DNA of 64,000 bases from Lutraria lutraria (Eukaryota > Mollusca > Bivalvia > Venerida > Mactridae), in assembly GCA_964023205.1 (NCBI GenBank), contig OZ026833.1, forward strand, positions 32,948,830 through 33,012,829, in the 5' to 3' direction. The translations under genes were made by a program, and so were the position numbers. How positions within the stretch are numbered: position 1 is the stretch's first letter; each line of letters starts with the position of its first letter. Positions 50,012 to 63,418 of the stretch are shown here, piece by piece. Below the pieces are notes generated by a model. It did no database searches. It had not been told where the DNA came from and was given only the letters and a program-made list of their open reading frames with translations.

Positions 50012-50804
50012 TTTTTTTTATTTTTATTTTTCGTTCGTTAGCGTTATACAGGCTTCAAAACATTCCGCAAACACTTGGCGTTTGTTTCTTGCAATTAAAT
50101 TAAATAGAAACAGCGTATTTTGTACGTTTTGCATTAATTAATATTCATTTCTGCAATAATAGCGATGTTAATCGCATTTCACGTGGGGTTACTGTATCGA
50201 AACCAGCCGTATGACTTTAGTTTGATATGTTGCGCTATGTACCAATCAAGGCTGCTGCATTGTGTTATCATTGCGTGTTGGGTTATTGTCGTTGGCGTCA
50301 ATATGCATATGGTACGTACGTATCTTACTGTGAATTTCATAAGCAGCGCGTGTGTTAAAGTAACAATTTGTTTTAATATCAATTATATAGAGACTGAACA
50401 TGTACGGTTACATATGTATGTAAGTCGGAGCGTGTGTTAAAGTAACAATTTGTTTTAATATCAATTATATAGAGACTGAACATGTACGGTTACATATGTA
50501 TGTAAGTCGGAGCGTGTGTTAAAGTAACAATTTATTTTAATATCAATTATAAAGAGACTGAACATGTACGGTTACGTATGTATGTAAGTCGGACACATGG
50601 TGAATCAGTATACATATAATTAGTTGAGTAAGTATAATAGTATGTTAGTGCATGTACATTGATGTGCTTGCATTACCGAATTGCATTTATTTAAAAACTA
50701 TCAGTCTGAGAATAGTGGAACCGACTAATCGCAGAACAATTCCAAATTGAATGAGGGAGACCAGGCACCGCATTGAAATTGTGTTTCATATATTTGCGAA
50801 CTTA

Positions 50805-51891
50805 CTGTTCAGTTAGGATAATTGTAGAGTGACGCAGTGGTCGAGTCCACTTTTATTGTGTAAAACCGTTGTCAAATTATCAGTAGACATGTAGGCTAAC
50901 TGTATGACTTACAAATTTCGTGCAGCACATTAACTGTCGGCGTAACGCAGTTGGTAACGATGTTGTCTGTTAATACACCTATTTGTGTGAAATTATTGGT
51001 GTGAGACCGCGATTTAGTAATTTTTCGCAAATTATTTCCTATTTCTATGTATATATTTTTTTAATTTCGTCAATTTTGTAATTTTCTTTTTTCGTTTTTG
51101 TAAGGATTATACTAGATCTAGTACTTATATTATTATCACTTTTATCGTTCGGTATATTGTTACATGTAATAAGCATGATTAAGAATAGTCTCAGACATTT
51201 CGTCGTAATTATGATAATTACGATTGGTTCGCTATTAAAAGTCCATCTATTTTCAGCCATATTTAGCTACATTTTGTAGTTGGCCTTCAGATAAGTTGGC
51301 AATACAATACAATGTTTATTTCTCAAGTCAGTACATATATATGACAATATGAGCATACATAATCGTATGATACAAAGAAAAGAGTGTGAGGCTTGACAAA
51401 ATATTGGGAGAAACGTACACCTCATAGAATTTTAATAAAATAGCAAGTAGTTGTTTCTTGTTTGTCAATTTGAAGTAAGTCAATAAGTTTGTAAACGAAG
51501 TTCTTGTGCACCGTACTAATACTGCAAGTACTTTTTAACTACACTCTTCGCGTTTAACAGGACAAAATGCATTCTTATTCTTCACAGTTTACTACTAAAA
51601 TATTATAACAAACCTACCTATATACTACAATTAAATTGCGGCTGAGCTGAAGTTGAAAAAGAAAACGAAAAAAGAGACAACTGATGAGGTTCGAACTCGC
51701 GATAAAAGTTTAGCTCCTTGACATTCTAAAGGCTTTACCAACTGCGCCAACCGGACATCTACAATTGTATTGCTAAACTGTAATACTATATTTGTTTCTT
51801 ATAAACCCACTTTACCAGTTCAGATAATGGATGTTAACTTTTGTGTATACATAAAATGAAACGTCACTATCACATTATCGTAACTGGACAG
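50805..51891. mobile_element. Non-autonomous TA-flanked DNA transposon, copy 2 (1,087 bp)
   Basis: Same length, same monomer site and same TA duplication (50803-50804, 51892-51893) as copy 1, 3,827 bp away. By eye it differs at three bases: CATAATCG for CATTATCG, AATTAAATTG for AATTAATTTG, and TACCAGTTC for TACCTGTTC. Near-identity plus shared position means it was copied with its host unit. Confidence 0.88.
51677..51756 (-). pseudogene. tRNA-derived sequence, minus strand, transposon copy 2
   Basis: Copy of the minus-strand tRNA-like segment in the first transposon, with the same A box and B box and no difference seen. Confidence 0.6.
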
Positions 51892-52377
51892 TAACAAATT
51901 AAGAATGTAAGTAAGCATGTGCGGAGAGATCTGTCCCACTGATTTGGGGGCCGTCTTGTGTCAAACACCCCCTACGCCCCATGCTAGGTAGGAACTATAT
52001 AAGCGTGGGTGTGTGAAAGAAGACGACTTCATTGAAATGGCATTCCTTCGTTTCACATTCTCAGATTGCATTCAGTCGAGTAGATTTAAACTTGGTAATA
52101 TGCGATAATTTTTATCACACCCTGAAGGTAACGAACACGCATAAACATGCATGATCGATCGACAAAGGGAAATAACCCACTTACGTATAGGAAACGCACC
52201 CGTCGAGCATATAGGACACCAAGGGAACTGGATGTTTTGGTCATATATCTATGTTTGTCTCTTATATTAATTTCTGCTATCGTAAAACTTGCCAAGTTTA
52301 CAGTAATTTGAAACTACTCAAGCGAACACGTGTACAAACACCTTGATATATAAGTTCCGATTCTCGTCAGACAATGT

Positions 52378-52469
52378 GCCGCAATGGCGCAGACGGTTAA
52401 AGCGTCGGACATTGAAAGCTTTCGAGACAGGCAGACTTTTTGTGGCGGGTTCGAGGCCGGCCACGGATC
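52378..52469 (+). ncRNA. tRNA-like Pol III element 38
   Basis: CAGACGG A-box variant as in the element at 48551. First sub-repeat has TTTCAATTTCAATT. Unit 1,369 bp. Confidence 0.6.
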
Positions 52470-53746
52470 TTTTTTTTATTTTTATTTTTCGTTCGTTAGC
52501 GTTATACAGGCTTCAAAACATTCCGCAAACACTTGGCGTTTGTTTCTTGCAATTAAATTAAATAGAAACAGCGTATTTTGTACGTTTTGCATTAATTATT
52601 ATTCATTTCTGCAATAATAGCGATGTTAATCGCATTTCACGTGGGGTTACTGTATCGAAACCAGCCGTATGACTTTAGTTTGATATGTTGCGCTATGTAC
52701 CAATCAAGGCTGCTGCATTGTGTTATCATTGCGTGTTGGGTTATTGTCGTTGGCGTCAATATGCATATGGTACGTACGTATCTTACTGTGAATTTCATAA
52801 GCAGCGCGTGTGTTAAAGTAACAATTTGTTTCAATTTCAATTATATAGAGACTGAACATGTACGGTTACATATGTATGTAAGTCGGAGCGTGTGTTAAAG
52901 TAACAATTTGTTTTAATATCAATTATATAGAGACTGAACATGTACGGTTACATATGTATGTAAGTCGGAGCGTGTGTTAAAGTAACAATTTATTTTAATA
53001 TCAATTATAAAGAGACTGAACATGTACGGTTACGTATGTATGTAAGTCGGACACATGGTGAATCAGTATACATATAATTAGTTGAGTAAGTATAATAGTA
53101 TGTTAGTGCATGTACATTGATGTGCTTGCATTACCGAATTGCATTTATTTAAAAACTATCAGTCTGAGAATAGTGGAACCGACTAATCGCAGAACAATTC
53201 CAAATTGAATGAGGGAGACCAGGCACCGCATTGAAATTGTGTTTCATATATTTGCGAACTTAACAAATTAAGAATGTAAGTAAGCATGTGCGGAGAGATC
53301 TGTCCCACTGATTTGGGGGCCGTCTTGTGTCAAACACCCCCTACGCCCCATGCTAGGTAGGAACTATATAAGCGTGGGTGTGTGAAAGAAGACGACTTCA
53401 TTGAAATGGCATTCCTTCGTTTCACATTCTCAGATTGCATTCAGTCGAGTAGATTTAAACTTGGTAATATGCGATAATTTTTATCACACCCTGAAGGTAA
53501 CGAACACGCATAAACATGCATCATCGATCGACAAAGGGAAATAAACCACTTACGTATAGGAAACGCACCCGTCGAGCATATAGGACACCAAGGGAACTGG
53601 ATGTTTTGGTCATATATCTATGTTTGTCTCTTATATTAATTTCTGCTATCGTAAAACTTGCCAAGTTTACAGTAATTTGAAACTACTCAAGCGAACACGT
53701 GCACAAACACCTTGATATATAAGTTCCGATTCTCGTCAGACAATGT

Positions 53747-53838
53747 GCCGCAATGGCGCAGTCGGTTAAAGCGTCGGACATTGAAAGCTTTCGAGACAGG
53801 CAGACTTTTTGTGGCGGGTTCGAGGCCGGCCACGGATC
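53747..53838 (+). ncRNA. tRNA-like Pol III element 39 (most degenerate unit)
   Basis: Core intact with CG allele, terminator T7. The rest of the unit is the shortest (1,206 bp): a single chimeric 82-bp copy, AAATAAAACAGC, GTTTTCATTAATT and CGAGATTAAC. Confidence 0.6.
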
Positions 53839-54171
53839 TTTTTTTATTTTTATTTTTTGTTCGTTAGCGTTATACAGGCTTCAAAACATTCCGCAAACAC
53901 TTGGCGTTTGTTTCTTGCAATTAAATTAAATAAAACAGCGTATTTTGTACGTTTTCATTAATTATTATTCATTTCTGCAATAATAGCGATGTTAATCGCA
54001 TTTCACGTGGGGTTACTGTATCGAAACCAGCCGTATGACTTTAGTTTGATATGTTGCGCTATGTACCAATCAAGGCTGCTGCATTGTGTTATCATTGCGT
54101 GTTGGGTTATTGTCGTTGGCGTCAATATGCATATGGTACGTACGTATCTTACTGTGAATTTCATAAGCAGC

Positions 54172-54253
54172 GCGTGTGTTAAAGTAACAATTTGTTTTAA
54201 TATCAATTATAAAGAGACTGAACATGTACGGTTACGTATGTATGTAAGTCGGA
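54172..54253 (+). repeat. 82-bp block reduced to one chimeric copy
   Basis: The single copy begins like type A (AATTTGTTTTAATATC) and ends like type B (TATAAAGAG, TACGTATG). This is what a recombination event between the first and last copies would leave. Confidence 0.88.
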
Positions 54254-54952
54254 CACATGGTGAATCAGTATACAGTCATATAATTAGTTGAGTAAGTATA
54301 ATAGTATGTTAGTGCATGTACATTGATGTGCTTGCATTACCGAATTGTATTTATTTAAAAACTATCAGTCTGAGAATAGTGGAACCGACTAATCGCAGAA
54401 CAATTCCAAATTGAATGAGGGAGACCAGGCACCGCATTGAAATTGTGTTTCATATATTTGCGAGATTAACAAATTAAGAATGTAAGTAAGCATGTGCGGA
54501 GAGATCTGTCCCACTGATTTGGGGGCCGTCTTGTGTCAAACACCCCCTACGCCCCATGCTAGGTAGGAACTATATAAGCGTGGGTGTGTGAAAGAAGACG
54601 ACTTCATTGAAATGGCATTCCTTCGTTTCACATTCTCAAATTGCATTCAGTCGAGTAGATTTAAACTTGGTAATATGCGATAATTTTTATCACACCCTGA
54701 AGGTAACGAACACGCATAAACATGCATCATCGATCGACAAAGGGAAATAACCCACTTACGTATAGGAAACGCACCCGTCGAGCATATAGGACACCAAGGG
54801 AACTGGATGTTTTGGTCATATATCTATGTTTGTCTCTTATATTAATTTCTGCTATCGTAAAACTTGCCAAGTTTACAGTAATTTGAAACTACTCAAGCGA
54901 ACACGTGCACAAACACCTTGATATATAAGTTCCGATTCTCGTCAGACAATGT

Positions 54953-55044
54953 GCCGCAATGGCGCAGTCGGTTAAAGCGTCGGACATTGAAAGCTTTCGA
55001 GACAGGCAGACTTTTTGTGGCGGGTTCGAGGCCGGCCACGGATC
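54953..55044 (+). ncRNA. tRNA-like Pol III element 40
   Basis: CG allele, standard. Unit 1,369 bp, tail with GTGGAACTGAC and GAGAGAACTG. Confidence 0.63.
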
Positions 55045-56321
55045 TTTTTTTTATTTTTATTTTTCGTTCGTTAGCGTTATACAGGCTTCAAAACATTCCG
55101 CAAACACTTGGCGTTTGTTTCTTGCAATTAAATTAAATAGAAACAGCGTATTTTGTACGTTTTGCATTAATTAATATTCATTTCTGCAATAATAGCGATG
55201 TTAATCGCATTTCACGTGGGGTTACTGTAACGAAACCAGCCGTATGACTTTGGTTTGATATGTTGCGCTATGTACCAATCAAGGCTGCTGCATTGTGTTA
55301 TCATTGCGTGTTGGGTTATTGTCGTTGGCGTCAATATGCATATGGTACGTACGTATCTTACTGTGAATTTCATAAGCAGCGCGTGTGTTAAAGTAACAAT
55401 TTGTTTTAATATCAATTATATAGAGACTGAACATGTACGGTTACATATGTATGTAAGTCGGAGCGTGTGTTAAAGTAACAATTTGTTTTAATATCAATTA
55501 TATAGAGACTGAACATGTACGGTTACATATGTATGTAAGTCGGAGCGTGTGTTAAAGTAACAATTTATTTTAATATCAATTATAAAGAGACTGAACATGT
55601 ACGGTTACGTATGTATGTAAGTCGGACACATGGTGAATCAGTATACATATAATTAGTTGAGTAAGTATAATAGTATGTTAGTGCATGTACATTGATGTGC
55701 TTGCATTACCGAATTGCATTTATTTAAAAACTATCAGTCTGAGAATAGTGGAACTGACTAATCGCAGAACAATTCCAAATTGAATGAGGGAGACCAGGCA
55801 CCGCATTAAAATTGTGTTTCATATATTTGCGAACTTAACAAATTAAGAATGTAAGTAAGCATGTGCGGAGAGAACTGTCCCACTGATTTGGGGGCCGTCT
55901 TGTGTCAAACACCCCTTACGCCCCATGCTAGGTAGGAACTATATAAGCGTGGGTGTGTGAAAGAAGACGACTTCATTGAAATGGCATTCCTTCGTTTCAC
56001 ATTCTCAAATTGCATTCAGTCGAGTATATTTAAACTTGGTAATATGCGATAATTTTTATCACACCCTGAAGGTAACGAACACGCATAAACATGCATCATC
56101 GATCGACAAAGGGAAATAACCCACTTACGTATAGGAAACGCACCCGTCGAGCATATAGGACACCAAGGGAGCTGGATGTTTTGGTCATATATCTATGTTT
56201 GTCTCTTATATTAATTTCTGCTATCGTAAAACTTGCCAAGTTTACAGTAATTTGAAACTACTCAAGCGAACACGTGCACAAACACCTTGATATATAAGTT
56301 CCGATTCTCGTCAGACAATGT

Positions 56322-56413
56322 GCCGCAATGGCGCAGTCGGTTAAAGCGTCGGACATTGAAAGCTTTCGAGACAGGCAGACTTTTTGTGGCGGGTTCGAGG
56401 CCGGCCACGGATC
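56322..56413 (+). ncRNA. tRNA-like Pol III element 41
   Basis: CG allele. Unit 1,373 bp through the CAGT insertion; CACGAGGGG and TTTTGCCTTAATT flank. Confidence 0.63.
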
Positions 56414-57694
56414 TTTTTTTTATTTTTATTTTTCGTTCGTTAGCGTTATACAGGCTTCAAAACATTTCGCAAACACTTGGCGTTTGTTTCTTGCAATTAA
56501 ATTAAATAGAAACAGCGTATTTTGTACGTTTTGCCTTAATTAATATTCATTTCTGCAATAATAGCGATGTTAATCGCATTTCACGAGGGGTTACTGTAAC
56601 GAAACCAGCCGTATGACTTTAGTTTGATATGTTGCGCTATGTACCAATCAAGGCTGCTGCATTGTGTTATCATTGCGTGTTGGGTTATTGTCGTTGGCGT
56701 CAATATGCATATGGTACGTACGTATCTTACTGTGAATTTCATAAGCAGCGCGTGTGTTAAAGTAACAATTTGTTTTAATATCAATTATATAGAGACTGAA
56801 CATGTACGGTTACATATGTATGTAAGTCGGAGCGTGTGTTAAAGTAACAATTTGTTTTAATATCAATTATATAGAGACTGAACATGTACGGTTACATATG
56901 TATGTAAGTCGGAGCGTGTGTTAAAGTAACAATTTATTTTAATATCAATTATAAAGAGACTGAACATGTACGGTTACGTATGTATGTAAGTCGGACACAT
57001 GGTGAATCAGTATACAGTCATATAATTAGTTGAGTAAGTATAATAGTATGTTAGTGCATGTACATTGATGTGCTTGCATTACCGAATTGTATTTATTTAA
57101 AAACTATCAGTCTGAGAATAGTGGAACCGACTAATCGCAGAACAATTCCAAATTGAATGAGGGAGACCAGGCACCGCATTGAAATTGTGTTTCATATATT
57201 TGCGAGATTAACAAATTAAGAATGTAAGTAAGCATGTGCGGAGAGATCTGTCCCACTGATTTGGGGGCCGTCTTGTGTCAAACACCCCCTACGCCCCATG
57301 CTAGGTAGGAACTATATAAGCGTGGGTGTGTGAAAGAAGACGACTTCATTGAAATGGCATTCCTTCGTTTCACATTCTCAAATTGCATTCAGTCGAGTAG
57401 ATTTAAACTTGGTAATATGCGATAATTTTTATCACACCCTGAAGGTAACGAACACGCATAAACATGCATCATCGATCGACAAAGGGAAATAACCCACTTA
57501 CGTATAGGAAACGCACCCGTCGAGCATATAGGACACCAAGGGAACTGGATGTTTTGGTCATATATCTATGTTTGTCTCTTATATTAATTTCTGCTATCGT
57601 AAAACTTGCCAAGTTTACAGTAATTTGAAACTACTCAAGCGAACACGTGCACAAACACCTTGATATATAAGTTCCGATTCTCGTCAGACAATGT

Positions 57695-57786
57695 GCCGCA
57701 ATGGCGCAGTCGGTTAAAGCGTCGGACATTGAAAGCTTTCGAGACAGGCAGACTTTTTGTGGCGGGTTCGAGGCCGGCCACGGATC
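57695..57786 (+). ncRNA. tRNA-like Pol III element 42
   Basis: CG allele. Unit 1,369 bp, counterpart of the unit at 54953. Confidence 0.63.
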
Positions 57787-59063
57787 TTTTTTTTATTTTT
57801 ATTTTTCGTTCGTTAGCGTTATACAGGCTTCAAAACATTCCGCAAACACTTGGCGTTTGTTTCTTGCAATTAAATTAAATAGAAACAGCGTATTTTGTAC
57901 GTTTTGCATTAATTAATATTCATTTCTGCAATAATAGCGATGTTAATCGCATTTCACGTGGGGTTACTGTAACGAAACCAGCCGTATGACTTTGGTTTGA
58001 TATGTTGCGCTATGTACCAATCAAGGCTGCTGCATTGTGTTATCATTGCGTGTTGGGTTATTGTCGTTGGCGTCAATATGCATATGGTACGTACGTATCT
58101 TACTGTGAATTTCATAAGCAGCGCGTGTGTTAAAGTAACAATTTGTTTTAATATCAATTATATAGAGACTGAACATGTACGGTTACATATGTATGTAAGT
58201 CGGAGCGTGTGTTAAAGTAACAATTTGTTTTAATATCAATTATATAGAGACTGAACATGTACGGTTACATATGTATGTAAGTCGGAGCGTGTGTTAAAGT
58301 AACAATTTATTTTAATATCAATTATAAAGAGACTGAACATGTACGGTTACGTATGTATGTAAGTCGGACACATGGTGAATCAGTATACATATAATTAGTT
58401 GAGTAAGTATAATAGTATGTTAGTGCATGTACATTGATGTGCTTGCATTACCGAATTGCATTTATTTAAAAACTATCAGTCTGAGAATAGTGGAACTGAC
58501 TAATCGCAGAACAATTCCAAATTGAATGAGGGAGACCAGGCACCGCATTAAAATTGTGTTTCATATATTTGCGAACTTAACAAATTAAGAATGTAAGTAA
58601 GCATGTGCGGAGAGAACTGTCCCACTGATTTGGGGGCCGTCTTGTGTCAAACACCCCCTACGCCCCATGCTAGGTAGGAACTATATAAGCGTGGGTGTGT
58701 GAAAGAAGACGACTTCATTGAAATGGCATTCCTTCGTTTCACATTCTCAAATTGCATTCAGTCGAGTATATTTAAACTTGGTAATATGCGATAATTTTTA
58801 TCACACCCTGAAGGTAACGAACACGCATAAACATGCATCATCGATCGACAAAGGGAAATAACCCACTTACGTATAGGAAACGCACCCGTCGAGCATATAG
58901 GACACCAAGGGAGCTGGATGTTTTGGTCATATATCTATGTTTGTCTCTTATATTAATTTCTGCTATCGTAAAACTTGCCAAGTTTACAGTAATTTGAAAC
59001 TACTCAAGCGAACACGTGCACAAACACCTTGATATATAAGTTCCGATTCTCGTCAGACAATGT

Positions 59064-59155
59064 GCCGCAATGGCGCAGTCGGTTAAAGCGTCGGACATTG
59101 AAAGCTTTCGAGACAGGCAGACTTTTTGTGGCGGGTTCGAGGCCGGCCACGGATC
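59064..59155 (+). ncRNA. tRNA-like Pol III element 43
   Basis: CG allele. Unit 1,445 bp: one extra 82-bp copy minus 6 bp lost before the next core. Confidence 0.63.
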
Positions 59156-59491
59156 TTTTTTTTATTTTTATTTTTCGTTCGTTAGCGTTATACAGGCTTC
59201 AAAACATTTCGCAAACACTTGGCGTTTGTTTCTTGCAATTAAATTAAATAGAAACAGCGTATTTTGTACGTTTTGCCTTAATTAATATTCATTTCTGCAA
59301 TAATAGCGATGTTAATCGCATTTCACGAGGGGTTACTGTAACGAAACCAGCCGTATGACTTTAGTTTGATATGTTGCGCTATGTACCAATCAAGGCTGCT
59401 GCATTGTGTTATCATTGCGTGTTGGGTTATTGTCGTTGGCGTCAATATGCATATGGTACGTACGTATCTTACTGTGAATTTCATAAGCAGC

Positions 59492-59819
59492 GCGTGTGTT
59501 AAAGTAACAATTTGTTTTAATATCAATTATATAGAGACTGAACATGTACGGTTACATATGTATGTAAGTCGGAGCGTGTGTTAAAGTAACAATTTGTTTT
59601 AATATCAATTATATAGAGACTGAACATGTACGGTTACATATGTATGTAAGTCGGAGCGTGTGTTAAAGTAACAATTTGTTTTAATATCAATTATATAGAG
59701 ACTGAACATGTACGGTTACATATGTATGTAAGTCGGAGCGTGTGTTAAAGTAACAATTTATTTTAATATCAATTATAAAGAGACTGAACATGTACGGTTA
59801 CGTATGTATGTAAGTCGTA
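59492..59819 (+). repeat. 82-bp block expanded to four copies
   Basis: Three type A copies and a terminal type B copy ending GTCGTA instead of GTCGGA. The same block is at 62310-62637. Confidence 0.92.
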
Positions 59820-60508
59820 CACATGGTGAATCAGTATACATATAATTAGTTGAGTAAGTATAATAGTATGTTAGTGCATGTACATTGATGTGCTTGCATT
59901 ACCGAATTGCATTTATTTAAAAACTATCAGTCTGAGAATAGTGGAACCGACTAATCGCAGAACAATTCCAAATTGAATGAGGTAGACCAGGCACCGCATT
60001 GAAATTGTATTTCATATATTTGCGAACTTAACAAATTAAGAATGTAAGTAAGCATGTGCGGAGAGATCTGTCCCACTGATTTGGGGGCCGTCTTGTGTCA
60101 AACACCCCCTACGCCCCATGCTAGGTAGGAACTATATAAGCGTGGGTATGTGAAAGAAGACGACTTCATTGAAATGGCATTCCTTCGTTTCACATTCTCA
60201 GATTGCATTCAGTCGAGTAGATTTAAACTTGGTAATATGCGATAATTTTTATCACACCCTGAAGGTAACGAACACGCATAAACATGCATCATCGATCGAC
60301 AAAGGGAAATAACCCACTTACGTATAGGAAACGCACCCGTCGAGCATATAGGACACCAAGGGAACTGGATGTTTTGGTCATATATCTATGTTTGTCTCTT
60401 ATATTAATTTCTGCTATCGTAAAACTTGCCAAGTTTACAGTAATTTGAAACTACTCAAGCGAACACGTGCACAAACACCTTGATATATAAATTCCCGGCA
60501 GACAATGT

Positions 60509-60600
60509 GCCGCAATGGCGCAGTCGGTTAAAGCGTCGGACATTGAAAGCTTTCGAGACAGGCAGACTTTTTGTGGCGGGTTCGAGGCCGGCCACGGATC
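60509..60600 (+). ncRNA. tRNA-like Pol III element 44 (TATA spacing 25)
   Basis: CG allele, terminator T7 then AATTTTTATTTTT. The upstream box is TATATAAA at 60484-60491 and lies 25 instead of 31 bases before position 1. Unit 1,373 bp. Confidence 0.58.
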
Positions 60601-61881
60601 TTTTTTTAATTTTTATTTTTCGTTCGTTAGCGTTATACAGGCTTCAAAACATTCCGCAAACACTTGGCGTTTGTTTCTTGCAATTAAATTAAATAGAAAC
60701 AGCGTATTTTGTACGTTTTGCATTAATTAATATTTATTTCTGCAATAATAGCGATGTTAATCGCATTTCACGTGGGGTTACTGTAACGAAACCAGCCGTA
60801 TGACTTTAGTTTGATATGTTGCGCTATGTACCAATCAAGGCTGCTGCATTGTGTTATCATTGCGTGTTGGGTTATTGTCGTTGGCGTCAATATGCATATG
60901 GTACGTACGTATCTTACTGTGAATTTCATAAGCAGCGCGTGTGTTAAAGTAACAATTTGTTTTAATATCAATTATATAGAGACTGAACATGTACGGTTAC
61001 ATATGTATGTAAGTCGGAGCGTGTGTTAAAGTAACAATTTGTTTTAATATCAATTATATAGAGACTTAACATGTACGGTTACATATGTATGTAAGTCGGA
61101 GCGTGTGTTAAAGTAACAATTTATTTTAATATCAATTATAAAGAGACTGAACATGTACGGTTACGTATGTATGTAAGTCGGACACATGGTGAATCAGTAT
61201 ACAGTCATATAATTAGTTGAGTAAGTATAATAGTATGTTAGTGCATGTACATTGATGTGCTTGCATTACCGAATTGCATTTATTTAAAAACTATCAGTCT
61301 GAGAATAGTGGAACTGACTAATCGCAGAACAATTCCAAATTGAATGAGGGAGACCAGGCACCGCATTAAAATTGTGTTTCATATATTTGCGAACTTAACA
61401 AATTAAGAATGTAAGTAAGCATGTGCGGAGAGAACTGTCCCACTGATTTGGGGGCCGTCTTGTGTCAAACACCCCCTACGCCCCATGCTAGGTAGGAACT
61501 ATATAAGCGTGGGTGTGTGAAAGAAGACGACTTCATTGAAATGGCATTCCTTCGTTTCACATTCTCAAATTGCATTCAGTCGAGTATATTTAAACTTGGT
61601 AATATGCGATAATTTTTATCACACCCTGAAGGTAACGAACACGCATAAACATGCATCATCGATCGACAAAGGGAAATAACCCACTTACGTATAGGAAACG
61701 CACCCGTCGAGCATATAGGACACCAAGGGAGCTGGATGTTTTGGTCATATATCTATGTTTGTCTCTTATATTAATTTCTGCTATCGTAAAACTTGCCAAG
61801 TTTACAGTAATTTGAAACTACTCAAGCGAACACGTGCACAAACACCTTGATATATAAGTTCCGATTCTCGTCAGACAATGT

Positions 61882-61973
61882 GCCGCAATGGCGCAGTCGG
61901 TTAAAGCGTCGGACATTGAAAGCTTTCGAGACAGGCAGACTTTTTGTGGCGGGTTCGAGGCCGGCCACGGATC
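61882..61973 (+). ncRNA. tRNA-like Pol III element 45
   Basis: CG allele. Unit 1,445 bp with four 82-bp copies. Confidence 0.63.
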
Positions 61974-62309
61974 TTTTTTTTATTTTTATTTTTCGTTCGT
62001 TAGCGTTATACAGGCTTCAAAACATTTCGCAAACACTTGGCGTTTGTTTCTTGCAATTAAATTAAATAGAAACAGCGTATTTTGTACGTTTTGCCTTAAT
62101 TAATATTCATTTCTGCAATAATAGCGATGTTAATCGCATTTCACGAGGGGTTACTGTAACGAAACCAGCCGTATGACTTTAGTTTGATATGTTGCGCTAT
62201 GTACCAATCAAGGCTGCTGCATTGTGTTATCATTGCGTGTTGGGTTATTGTCGTTGGCGTCAATATGCATATGGTACGTACGTATCTTACTGTGAATTTC
62301 ATAAGCAGC

Positions 62310-62637
62310 GCGTGTGTTAAAGTAACAATTTGTTTTAATATCAATTATATAGAGACTGAACATGTACGGTTACATATGTATGTAAGTCGGAGCGTGTGTT
62401 AAAGTAACAATTTGTTTTAATATCAATTATATAGAGACTGAACATGTACGGTTACATATGTATGTAAGTCGGAGCGTGTGTTAAAGTAACAATTTGTTTT
62501 AATATCAATTATATAGAGACTGAACATGTACGGTTACATATGTATGTAAGTCGGAGCGTGTGTTAAAGTAACAATTTATTTTAATATCAATTATAAAGAG
62601 ACTGAACATGTACGGTTACGTATGTATGTAAGTCGTA
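62310..62637 (+). repeat. 82-bp block expanded to four copies (second occurrence)
   Basis: Matches the block 2,818 bp upstream, including the GTCGTA end, so the expansion preceded the duplication of the two-unit block. Confidence 0.92.
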
Positions 62638-63326
62638 CACATGGTGAATCAGTATACATATAATTAGTTGAGTAAGTATAATAGTATGTTAGTGCATGTA
62701 CATTGATGTGCTTGCATTACCGAATTGCATTTATTTAAAAACTATCAGTCTGAGAATAGTGGAACCGACTAATCGCAGAACAATTCCAAATTGAATGAGG
62801 TAGACCAGGCACCGCATTGAAATTGTATTTCATATATTTGCGAACTTAACAAATTAAGAATGTAAGTAAGCATGTGCGGAGAGATCTGTCCCACTGATTT
62901 GGGGGCCGTCTTGTGTCAAACACCCCCTACGCCCCATGCTAGGTAGGAACTATATAAGCGTGGGTATGTGAAAGAAGACGACTTCATTGAAATGGCATTC
63001 CTTCGTTTCACATTCTCAGATTGCATTCAGTCGAGTAGATTTAAACTTGGTAATATGCGATAATTTTTATCACACCCTGAAGGTAACGAACACGCATAAA
63101 CATGCATCATCGATCGACAAAGGGAAATAACCCACTTACGTATAGGAAACGCACCCGTCGAGCATATAGGACACCAAGGGAACTGGATGTTTTGGTCATA
63201 TATCTATGTTTGTCTCTTATATTAATTTCTGCTATCGTAAAACTTGCCAAGTTTACAGTAATTTGAAACTACTCAAGCGAACACGTGCACAAACACCTTG
63301 ATATATAAATTCCCGGCAGACAATGT

Positions 63327-63418
63327 GCCGCAATGGCGCAGTCGGTTAAAGCGTCGGACATTGAAAGCTTTCGAGACAGGCAGACTTTTTGTGGCGGGTT
63401 CGAGGCCGGCCACGGATC
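63327..63418 (+). ncRNA. tRNA-like Pol III element 46 (TATA spacing 25; unit cut by window end)
   Basis: Same as the element at 60509, with TATATAAA at 63302-63309 and T7. The visible part of the unit ends with its third 82-bp copy (63919-64000). Confidence 0.57.

Larger units (their letters stand above)
46093..53746 (+). repeat. Transposon-bearing two-unit block, 3,827 bp, two copies
   Basis: Each copy is one unit carrying the 1,087-bp insertion followed by one plain unit whose core has CAGACGG in place of CAGTCGG (cores at 48551 and 52378). The shared insertion point and shared A-box change show duplication of the whole block, not two insertions. Confidence 0.9.

Noticed and set aside
46978..51891. 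Two independent transposon insertions at a preferred site
   Set aside because: Same base position, same length, three visible differences and a shared neighbouring variant are better explained by one insertion and later duplication.
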